Positions 1 to 5,276 of a DNA stretch of 8,415 nt are shown piece after piece. Within the stretch, counting starts at the first letter, position 1; each line of letters begins with the position of its first letter. Source of the DNA: Candidatus Limivicinus faecipullorum (GTDB lineage Bacteria > Bacillota > Clostridia > Oscillospirales > Oscillospiraceae); NCBI GenBank assembly GCA_018711755.1, contig DVHY01000162.1, positions 1 to 8,415 on the forward strand, given 5' to 3'. The notes under the pieces were generated by a model that was not told the DNA's origin, ran no database searches, and worked only from the letters and a program-made list of their open reading frames with translations. A program made the position numbers and the translations under genes.

Positions 1-1434
1 GGGGGAGTGATGGAACTGGAAGTCATCAGAAAACCCCTCATAGGCATCATCCCCACCGGGGACGAGATTGTGGCGCCCTGCGCCGACCCGAAAGCCGGGG
101 ACATTCTTGAATTCAACTCCTCCATATTTTCCGCCATGATAGAGGAATGGGGGGCGGAAAGCCGCTGTTATCCTATCGTCCCGGACGAGCCGGAAAAGAT
201 CCGGGCGGCGCTTGTAAAGGCGGCGGAGGAATGTGACATGGTCATCCTCAACGCCGGCTCCTCCGCCGGGCGGGAGGACTACTCCGCCGCCGTGATAGCC
301 CGGCTGGGCCAGGTGCTGTATCACGGCATTGCAATAAAGCCGGGCAAGCCCGCCATCCTGGGCTGCCTGGGGGCAAAGCCTGTGCTGGGGACACCGGGAT
401 ATCCCGTGTCCGGCATAATAGTGGTCCAGGAATTTTTGAAGCCCTTTATCGACCTCTGGTTCCACAGAAAGGCTGAGCCGGAGGATACGGTCACGGCCAC
501 CCTCACCCGCCCCCTGGTCTCCGGCCTCAAGTACCAGGAATTCGTCCGGGTGCGCATGGGCTATGTGGGAGAGAGACTTATGGCCTCGCCCCTGAGCCGG
601 GGCAGCGGAGTGATATCCTCCTTTATGAAGGCCGACGGCATACTTGCCGTGCCCCAGGGGACGGAGGGCTATGAGGCCGGGGAACAGGTGCAGGTGCGCC
701 TGCTGAGCCGGGAGGAGAGACTTAAAAACACCCTGGTGGTCATCGGCAGCCATGACCCCCTGCTGGACGAGCTGGCAAATATGATGCATATGGAAGACCC
801 AGGGATATATATGAGCTCTTCCCATGTGGGCTCCATGGGCGGCATCATGGCCATCCGTCGGGGAGAGGCCCATGCTGCGGGCTGCCACCTGCTGGATACA
901 CAGACCGGGGAATATAACCGGTCCTTTATAAAGAAGTATTTTCCCGGAGGCGGCGTCAGGCTCGTCAGCTGCGTAGGCCGCCGGCAGGGCCTGATGCTTC
1001 AGAAGGGCAACCCTTTGAACATAAGGGAATTCAGGGATATCGCCGGAGAGGATGTACGTTATGTCAACCGCCAGAAGGGCTCCGGCACCAGGATACTTGC
1101 CGACTATCTGTGCAAAAAGGAGGGGCTGGACCCGGGGGGGATATACGGCTATGACCGGGAGGAGCTGACCCACACCAGCGTGGCGGCCCAGATAGCCGGG
1201 GGCTCGGCGGATGCGGGCATGGGCATCTATTCCGCCGCCCGGCTCTACGACCTGGATTTCCTGCCGGTGTGCATCGAGGAATATGACCTGCTCATCCCGG
1301 ACCAGGCCTGGGACAGCCCCATGGTGCGGCAGCTGCTCTCCATTTTGAAGAGCCCGGCTTTCCGGGAGAAGGTGGAGTCCATGGGCGGCTATACCCTTGA
1401 CAGACCGGGAGAGCTCATTGAGCTGGGATACTGA
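1..1434 (+). CDS. moeA: Molybdopterin molybdenumtransferase MoeA fused to a C-terminal PBP-like domain (5' partial)
   Basis: MoeA-type enzymes insert molybdate or tungstate into adenylylated molybdopterin in the cytoplasm. The frame is open from base 1, and the first residues (GGVMELEV before RKPLIGIIPTGDEIV) match the run-in to MoeA domain III, so domains I and II lie upstream of the window; the GTG at 7 and ATG at 10 are not the true start. Seen here: TGDEIV (nt 55-72), NAGSSAGREDY (nt 250-282), IKPGKPAILG and LGTPGYPVS (the usual GLPGNPVS, altered), then the small domain IV to about nt 700. From about nt 730 a second domain begins with VIGSHDPLL, then HVGSMGG, GEAHAAGCHLLD, NRQKGSGTR and EEYDLLIP. 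This is the PBP-like domain found behind MoeA in many Clostridia and archaea; it probably senses or binds a small ligand, but the ligand is unknown to me. First visible gene of a moeA-moaA-moaC-mogA operon; moaA starts 19 bp after its stop. Confidence 0.94.
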   Translation, partial: GGVMELEVIRKPLIGIIPTGDEIVAPCADPKAGDILEFNSSIFSAMIEEWGAESRCYPIVPDEPEKIRAALVKAAEECDMVILNAGSSAGREDYSAAVIARLGQVLYHGIAIKPGKPAILGCLGAKPVLGTPGYPVSGIIVVQEFLKPFIDLWFHRKAEPEDTVTATLTRPLVSGLKYQEFVRVRMGYVGERLMASPLSRGSGVISSFMKADGILAVPQGTEGYEAGEQVQVRLLSREERLKNTLVVIGSHDPLLDELANMMHMEDPGIYMSSSHVGSMGGIMAIRRGEAHAAGCHLLDTQTGEYNRSFIKKYFPGGGVRLVSCVGRRQGLMLQKGNPLNIREFRDIAGEDVRYVNRQKGSGTRILADYLCKKEGLDPGGIYGYDREELTHTSVAAQIAGGSADAGMGIYSAARLYDLDFLPVCIEEYDLLIPDQAWDSPMVRQLLSILKSPAFREKVESMGGYTLDRPGELIELGY

Positions 1435-1453
1435 GAGCGGGGGAGAGGCAAAA

Positions 1454-2407
1454 ATGACTGACCAATACGGACGGGAAATAAGCTATATGCGCCTGTCGGT
1501 GACGGAGCTGTGCAATCTCCGCTGCCGCTACTGCATGCCTGCGGAAGGGGTGTGCAAGAAGCGCCATGAGCAGATGCTCACCGAGGACGAGATGATAAGA
1601 GCGGTGGAGGCCGCCTCCTCACTGGGGATAAGGAAACTGCGCATCACCGGGGGAGAGCCTCTGGTGAAAAAGAACATACTGTCCATATGCCGCCGGGCGG
1701 CGGCGGTGGAGGGGATAGAGGAGGTCTGTCTCACCACCAACGGCACCTTGCTGCCGGAGCTGGCAAAGCCTCTGAAAGAGGCGGGAGTGCGGAGGCTGAA
1801 CATAAGCCTGGACACTCTGGACAGGGACAAGTATGCGTATATAACCCGCATAGGCAGCCTGGACCAGGCGGCGGAGGGCATACATGCTGCTCTGGAGGCG
1901 GGATATGACAAGCTGAAGATAAATACCGTGCTCATAGGGGGCTTCAACGACGACGAGATAGGGGAGCTGGCGGAGCTGACGCGGCGCTATCCTCTGGACC
2001 TGCGCTTTATAGAGATGATGCCCATGTATGACGGCGGGGATTTCGGGAAGGACGCCTTTATACCCAACACCAGGGTGCTGGAGCTGCTGCCGGAGCTGAC
2101 GGCGGTGGAGCCGGACGGGGGCGTGGCGAAGCTGTACCGGCTGCCGGGGGCAAAGGGAAACATAGGGCTCATAAGCCCGGTGAACGCCCACTTCTGCGGC
2201 AGCTGCAACCGCATCCGCCTCACGGCGGACGGCAAGCTGAAACCCTGCCTCCACTCCTCGGTGGAGTACGATATAAAAGGCCTGGACTTTGACGGCATGC
2301 GCTCCGTTATGGAAAAGGTCATATACAACAAACCCGCCTGGCACGGGCTGCTGGATGCGGACAACCCCAGCCACGCCGGGCGGAACATGAACCAGATAGG
2401 AGGCTGA
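1454..2407 (+). CDS. moaA: GTP 3',8-cyclase MoaA (radical SAM)
   Basis: MoaA performs the first step of cofactor synthesis, turning GTP into 3',8-cyclo-7,8-dihydro-GTP with S-adenosylmethionine; MoaC, encoded next, completes cyclic pyranopterin monophosphate. The 317-residue protein has the radical SAM motif with C20, C24 and C27 (CNLRCRYC), the GGEPL SAM-contact motif at 66-70, a second [4Fe-4S] site of C248-x2-C251-x13-C265 (CGSCNRIR...KPC), and the family's conserved C-terminal Gly-Gly. The ATG at 1454 is preferred over an in-frame upstream ATG at 1397 because 1397 lies inside moeA, while AGAGG sits 5 bases before 1454 and the protein then begins at the usual place just before the YMRLSVTELC segment. 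Twenty of its 22 isoleucine codons are ATA. Length is normal for the family. Confidence 0.97.
   Translation: MTDQYGREISYMRLSVTELCNLRCRYCMPAEGVCKKRHEQMLTEDEMIRAVEAASSLGIRKLRITGGEPLVKKNILSICRRAAAVEGIEEVCLTTNGTLLPELAKPLKEAGVRRLNISLDTLDRDKYAYITRIGSLDQAAEGIHAALEAGYDKLKINTVLIGGFNDDEIGELAELTRRYPLDLRFIEMMPMYDGGDFGKDAFIPNTRVLELLPELTAVEPDGGVAKLYRLPGAKGNIGLISPVNAHFCGSCNRIRLTADGKLKPCLHSSVEYDIKGLDFDGMRSVMEKVIYNKPAWHGLLDADNPSHAGRNMNQIGG
2398..2403 (+). promoter_or_regulatory. moaC ribosome binding site inside the last codons of moaA
   Basis: AGGAGG lies 6 bases before the moaC ATG. Five of its six bases are in the GGA and GGC codons for the C-terminal Gly-Gly of MoaA, so one stretch serves both protein function and moaC translation start. 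Confidence 0.8.
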
Positions 2408-2409
2408 GC

Positions 2410-2895
2410 ATGGGGGATTTCACTCACTTTAACGGCCAGGGCCGGGCGAAGATGGTGGACGTGGGGGAAAAGCCCCCCACCCGGCGCAGCGCCACGGCGG
2501 CGGGCCGGGTGCTGGTGAATGAGGGGACCTTCCGCCTTATCGAGAGCGGCGGGATGAAAAAGGGGGACGTGCTCACCGTGGCCCAGGTGGCGGGGGTGAT
2601 GGGGGCCAAGCGCACCCCGGAGCTCATACCCATGTGCCACCCCATACTCATTGACGGCATAGATTTGAAGCTGAGCCTGGACCGGCAGAGGCTGTCTGTG
2701 GAGATAGAGGCCACGGTGAGCTGCGACGGCAGGACCGGGGTGGAGATGGAGGCTCTCACCGCCGTCAGCGCCGCCGCCCTCACGGTGTACGACATGTGCA
2801 AGGCCGTGCAGAAGGACATGGTGATAGCGGACATCCGCCTGATAAGAAAGAGCGGCGGAGTCCACGGAGACTTTGAGAGGGAGGAAGGAAGATGA
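2410..2895 (+). CDS. moaC: Cyclic pyranopterin monophosphate synthase MoaC
   Basis: MoaC rearranges the MoaA product into cyclic pyranopterin monophosphate in the cytoplasm. The 161-residue protein aligns with Escherichia coli MoaC almost without gaps, so the active-site residues fall at the same numbers: R26, K51 (MKKGDV), K67 (GAKRT), H77 (MCHP), E112 and E114 (GVEMEAL), D128 and K131 (YDMCKAVQKDM). Near the C-terminus it reads KSGGVHGDF where the usual form is KSGGKSGDF, a small departure of unknown effect. It starts 2 bp after the moaA stop with a ribosome binding site inside moaA, and its stop overlaps the next start (ATGA), so translation of moaA, moaC and mogA is likely coupled. Confidence 0.97.
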   Translation: MGDFTHFNGQGRAKMVDVGEKPPTRRSATAAGRVLVNEGTFRLIESGGMKKGDVLTVAQVAGVMGAKRTPELIPMCHPILIDGIDLKLSLDRQRLSVEIEATVSCDGRTGVEMEALTAVSAAALTVYDMCKAVQKDMVIADIRLIRKSGGVHGDFEREEGR

Positions 2896-3395
2896 ACTAT
2901 ACGGCGGCGGTGATAACCGTCAGCGACAAGGGCTGCAGAGGGGAGCGGGAGGATACCAGCGGCCCCAATCTGTGCAGGCTTTTGCGGGAGCGGGGCTTCC
3001 TGGTGGAGCACACCGCCATGGTCCCTGACGAGATGGAGCTCATAAAGAAAGAGCTCATAAACTGCGCCGACGCTCTGGGAATCGCCCTCATACTCACCAC
3101 CGGCGGCACCGGCTTCTCCCCAAGGGATGTCACCCCCGAGGCCACCATGGCGGTGGTGGAGCGGCCCACTCCCGGCATACCCGAGGCCATGCGGGCCGAG
3201 AGCATGAAGATAACCCCCAGGGGCTGCCTGTCCCGCTCTGCGGCGGGGATACGGGGCCGCAGCCTGATAGTGAACCTCCCCGGCAGCAAAAAGGCGGCGG
3301 AGGAAAACCTTCTGGCGGTGATAGCCCCCCTGGCCCACGGCCTGGAGATGCTCCAGGGCGAGGGCAGCGCAAACTGTGCCAGGGAGGAAAAGTGA
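2892..3395 (+). CDS. MogA/MoaB-family molybdopterin adenylyltransferase
   Basis: This family transfers AMP from ATP to molybdopterin (MPT), preparing it for metal insertion by MoeA. The 167-residue protein has the MPT-binding signature TTGGTGFSPRDVTPEAT at 69-85, PGIPEAMR at 94-101, SRSAAGIRG at 114-122 and NLPGS at 128-132. The N-terminus (AVITVSDKGCRGEREDTSG) is typical. At 167 residues it is closer to MoaB length than to enterobacterial MogA (about 195), and the two names cannot be separated reliably from sequence alone; adenylyltransferase activity is the family inference. The ATG overlaps the moaC stop by 4 bp (ATGA) behind a purine-rich GAGGAAGGA ribosome binding site. It is the last gene of the operon, followed 37 bp later by a strong hairpin. 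Confidence 0.93.
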   Translation: MNYTAAVITVSDKGCRGEREDTSGPNLCRLLRERGFLVEHTAMVPDEMELIKKELINCADALGIALILTTGGTGFSPRDVTPEATMAVVERPTPGIPEAMRAESMKITPRGCLSRSAAGIRGRSLIVNLPGSKKAAEENLLAVIAPLAHGLEMLQGEGSANCAREEK

Positions 3396-3432
3396 AGCGC
3401 CGGGGGAACATAGCCGAGGGAGCGCAATAGCA

Positions 3433-3480
3433 CAGGCCCGGGCCGCCGAGTATCTCGGCGGCCCGGGCCTGCTGTTTACC
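3433..3480. terminator. Strong hairpin terminator between convergent operons
   Basis: The arms CAGGCCCGGGCCGCCGAG (3433-3450) and its exact complement (3454-3471) form a perfect 18-bp stem with a TAT loop. On the + strand it is followed by CTGTTTACCCTT, a weak T tract; on the - strand by TGCTATTG, weaker still. Its position, between the ends of the mogA-type gene and the opposing moaE-like gene, fits a bidirectional terminator in which stem strength makes up for the poor T runs. Confidence 0.83.
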
Positions 3481-3487
3481 CTTAAGT

Positions 3488-3880
3488 TCATCTGAGCTCC
3501 TGCTCACTGACGCACTGGTCTTTGATGCGGCCTACCAGATATTGAAGGGCGTCCACCACGTGGGGGCGGATGTCGCCGCCGATGAGCACCAGCATGATAT
3601 CGTCGCCCACGCTGAGTTCTCCCTCGTTGAGCCAGACCCGGATATAGAATATGCCTTCCATCTCACGGGCGGCGGCTATGGCGGCTTCCAGCTTCTCCCT
3701 GTCATAGGAGAAGAGCATGCCGGTGATGGGCCGGGTGCTGCCCTCCAGCCCCCGCACCAGGGCCTTGGGGCTGCGGCGCACCACACCGTTGTGAAAGAGA
3801 TACATGCCCACCTGGGGGGCGCTCTCCTGCTCCTTGGCCTCTTTCAGCCAGGCGTCCATAGAGGGGGCTGCTTTGCTCAT
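3488..3880 (-). CDS. MoaE-like protein (divergent molybdopterin synthase large subunit)
   Basis: MoaE with MoaD adds the dithiolene sulphurs to cyclic pyranopterin monophosphate. This 130-residue protein shows the MoaE pattern: GMYLFHNGVVR (25-35), the helix FSYDREKLEAAI, EGELSVGDDIMLVLIGGDIR (86-105) and HVVDALQYLVGRIK (107-120). Compared with E. coli MoaE as I recall it, the arginine of the GVVR motif and the first key lysine (K119, here K120) are kept, but the HR of HRVG is LN, the histidine of the second HR pair is I, and the second lysine (K126, in WKRE) is Q within SEQELR. I recall similar sequences in other Clostridia annotated as MoaE, so this may be a conserved subfamily and not decay. 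It starts with ATG at 3880-3878 behind GGAGGAAGG. It converges on the moe/moa operon and diverges from tupA; no moaD is visible. Confidence 0.8.
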   Translation of the reverse strand: MSKAAPSMDAWLKEAKEQESAPQVGMYLFHNGVVRRSPKALVRGLEGSTRPITGMLFSYDREKLEAAIAAAREMEGIFYIRVWLNEGELSVGDDIMLVLIGGDIRPHVVDALQYLVGRIKDQCVSEQELR

Positions 3881-3918
3881 AAGACCCTTCCTCCCTTTCT
3901 CTGCGTTTTTCTGCTGCC

Positions 3919-3947
3919 ACTATACACCCTGAAGGGGAAAAAGAAAA
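3919..3947 (-). promoter_or_regulatory. Possible promoter of the moaE-like gene
   Basis: On the - strand TATAGT (3924-3919) is a good -10 match, 38 bp before the ATG. The hexamer 17 bp upstream, TTTTCT (3947-3942), is a poor -35. It lies in a pyrimidine-rich tract. Suggestive only. Confidence 0.3.
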
Positions 3948-3958
3948 GAAGAAAAGTG

Positions 3959-3987
3959 TTGAAAGAGGACGGCGGCTGTGCTATAAT
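3959..3987 (+). promoter_or_regulatory. Sigma-A promoter of the tup operon
   Basis: TTGAAA (3959-3964) and a perfect TATAAT (3982-3987) are 17 bp apart, and TGC directly before the -10 gives an extended -10 element. An A-rich tract at about 3932-3955 could act as an UP element. Transcription should begin near 3994, leaving a leader of about 165 nt before tupA. The strength of this promoter suggests that control occurs after initiation, in the leader. Confidence 0.87.
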
Positions 3988-3994
3988 CCCTCAT

Positions 3995-4140
3995 ATGTCG
4001 GACGGTCCGTGAAACACGGACAGCGGCAAATTGAATATTGGCTGTAAAGCGGTGGACGAGCCTCTTTCCAGAACCTGCCCGGGTACGGCTGCTGTCGTGC
4101 CGGGACTTTCCCTGTCTGGATCCGGCCGTCTATTTTTTTA
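3995..4140 (+). ncRNA. Structured 5' leader of tupA, candidate riboswitch (possibly Moco/Wco type)
   Basis: Pairings visible in order: GTCCGTG (4005-4011) with CACGGAC (4015-4021) around an AAA loop; GCT-GTAA-AGC (4041-4050), a short stem with a GNRA loop; TCCAGA (4067-4072) with TCTGGA (4115-4120), enclosing a 9-bp stem with one bulged G, CCCGGgTACG (4078-4087) with CGTGCCGGG (4096-4104). The loop segment GCTGT (4091-4095) is complementary to ACAGC (4020-4024), a possible pseudoknot. The right arm of the 9-bp stem can instead pair downstream in a terminator-like stem. Moco RNAs are known before molybdate/tungstate transport and cofactor genes and respond to the finished cofactor, so the context fits. 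I could not match the Moco consensus by eye, so family membership is inference; a different or new RNA class is possible. Confidence 0.5.
4099..4139 (+). terminator. Possible attenuator terminator in the tupA leader
   Basis: GCCGG plus A (4099-4105, one bulged G) can pair with TCCGGC (4121-4126), followed after CGTCTA by T7 (4133-4139), then ATCTTTTT. An alternative stem, ACGGCT (4085-4090) with GGCCGT (4124-4129), would end closer to the T run. Either one excludes the 9-bp stem at 4078-4104, the arrangement expected for on/off control by early termination. The gap between the first stem and the T run is a weakness. Confidence 0.4.
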
Positions 4141-4147
4141 TCTTTTT

Positions 4148-4152
4148 GGAGG
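4148..4152 (+). promoter_or_regulatory. tupA ribosome binding site
   Basis: GGAGG lies 7 bases before the ATG at 4160. It decides the start: an in-frame TTG at 4031 would place the structured leader inside the protein and bury the signal peptide. Confidence 0.88.
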
Positions 4153-4159
4153 AAGTAAA

Positions 4160-5197
4160 ATGAAAAAAACCTTGTCGATCCTGCTGGTGCTGGCAATGAT
4201 GGCCGCCCTGCTTTCCGGCTGCTCCGGCTCCACTGCCGCCGGGACCGAGACTCCCGCAGCCCAGACCACCGAAACTCCGGCGGAAACCGGGGAGACCGGG
4301 GAGAGCGCCCAGGCCCTCATCGTGGACACCAAGATACTCTACGAGGCCGACGACAGCATGCTCAACACCTATACCCTCATTGCCGTTGACCCTGAGGCTC
4401 CCTTCACCGACGCCGACGGCAACGCCGTCAGCGACGTGGCGGTGAACACCGCCGGGGCGGACGCTCTCATCCACTGGATGCTGAGCCGGGAGGCCCTGGA
4501 CCTGGCCGCGGGCTATGGCGTGGAGGAATACGGGGAGAGCCTCTTCTACCTGCTGGAAGACGCCCCGGTGTATGAGGGCGAGATAGCCGCCGCCACGGAG
4601 GAGACCCGGACCATACGCCTGTCCACCACCACCTCCGTCAACGACTCCGGCCTGCTGGGCTACCTGCTGCCGGTGTTCCAGGAGGAGTACGGCTATACTG
4701 TTGAGGTCCAGTCCGCCGGTACCGGCAAGGCCATAGCCGCCGCCCAGTACGGCAACGCCGACCTTATCCTTGTCCACTCCAAGTCCCAGGAGGAGGACTT
4801 TGTGGAGGCCGGATACGCCCGCATCGTGGATGGCTTTGATGCAGAGCGCCTCTCCTTTATCTACAATTACTTTGTGCTCTGCGGACCCTCCGCCGACCCC
4901 GCCGGAGCTGCCGCCTGCCCCAGCGTGCTGGACGCCTTTGCGGCCATAGCCCAGGGCAAGTACACTTTCATCTCCCGGGGCGACGGCTCCGGGACCCACA
5001 CCAAGGAGCTGTCCCTGTGGCCTGAGGACCTGGGCATCACCGCCGAGCCCGAATCCTTTGCCGACTATACCGACTGGTATATCTCCGCCAACGCCGGCAT
5101 GGGGGCCTGCCTGGTGATGGCCGAGGAGATGGGGGCCTATATCCTCACCGACAAGGCCACCTTCCTGGCCTTTGTGGCCAACGGCGGCCAGGCTTGA
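4160..5197 (+). CDS. tupA: Tungstate/molybdate-binding lipoprotein TupA, apparently circularly permuted
   Basis: This is the extracellular lipid-anchored binding protein of the TupABC importer. Of 345 residues, 1-20 form a signal peptide with lipobox LLSG-C21, followed by a Thr/Glu/Pro-rich linker to about 50. Residues 151-345 match the start and middle of TupA: TTTSVNDSGLL (156-166), GTGKA (187-191), GNADLILVHS (198-207), FVLCGPSADPAG (238-249), ISRGDGSGTHTKEL (271-284), GMGACL (313-318) and GAYILTDKATFLAF (325-338), after which the protein ends. In ordinary TupA this last motif is followed by about 80 more residues. That missing piece appears at 53-133: KILYEADDSMLNTYTLIAVDPEA, then ALIHWMLSREALDLAAGYG and YGESLFYLLEDA, resembling the normal LNxYxVIxVNP, WLxSxExQxxI and yGxxLFxP tail. 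A short linker (about 134-150) joins the old C- and N-termini. The oxyanion-contacting TTTS and SRGDxSGT motifs are intact, so it should still bind. Tungstate versus molybdate cannot be decided from sequence. Confidence 0.93.
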   Translation: MKKTLSILLVLAMMAALLSGCSGSTAAGTETPAAQTTETPAETGETGESAQALIVDTKILYEADDSMLNTYTLIAVDPEAPFTDADGNAVSDVAVNTAGADALIHWMLSREALDLAAGYGVEEYGESLFYLLEDAPVYEGEIAAATEETRTIRLSTTTSVNDSGLLGYLLPVFQEEYGYTVEVQSAGTGKAIAAAQYGNADLILVHSKSQEEDFVEAGYARIVDGFDAERLSFIYNYFVLCGPSADPAGAAACPSVLDAFAAIAQGKYTFISRGDGSGTHTKELSLWPEDLGITAEPESFADYTDWYISANAGMGACLVMAEEMGAYILTDKATFLAFVANGGQA

Positions 5198-5217
5198 TTT
5201 TACAGCGGAAAGATATT

Positions 5218-5258
5218 AAAATTTCCCCAGGGGGAGCCCTGCTCCCTCCGGGGATTTT
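5218..5258 (+). promoter_or_regulatory. Hairpin between tupA and tupB
   Basis: In the 79-bp gap, AAAA (5218-5221) and TCCCC (5224-5228) pair with GGGGA (5250-5254) and TTTT (5255-5258). The interior adds about 8 bp (GGGGGAGC with GCTCCCTC-type pairing) around a CCT loop. No T run follows the stem beyond the TTTT of its own arm. Such hairpins after the binding-protein gene commonly protect the upstream mRNA or cause partial termination, giving more binding protein than permease; that role is inferred here. Confidence 0.6.
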
Positions 5259-5276
5259 CCATAGTGAGGTGAAATA

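Noticed and set aside
7..12. GTG or ATG near the window start as the beginning of moeA
   Set aside because: The frame is open upstream and the preceding residues (GGV before MELEV) fit the MoeA consensus, so the gene is cut by the window edge.
3433..3471. The 18-bp perfect inverted repeat as a mobile-element end or attachment site
   Set aside because: It is a hairpin with a 3-nt loop between convergent genes; no transposase, integrase or target duplication is present.
1987..3491. Long open frames on the - strand opposite moaA, moaC and the mogA-type gene
   Set aside because: They are low-complexity His/Gly/Ala/Pro-rich or Ser/Arg-rich translations typical of the antisense of GC-rich genes, overlap one another and lack ribosome binding sites and recognisable domains.
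3542..4012. Open frame on the + strand across the moaE-like gene
   Set aside because: It is antisense to a gene with clear MoaE similarity and runs through the tupA promoter.
4031..4159. In-frame TTG start at 4031 that would add 43 residues to TupA
   Set aside because: It would bury the signal peptide and lipobox, lacks a ribosome binding site, and covers the structured leader; ATG 4160 has GGAGG at ideal spacing.
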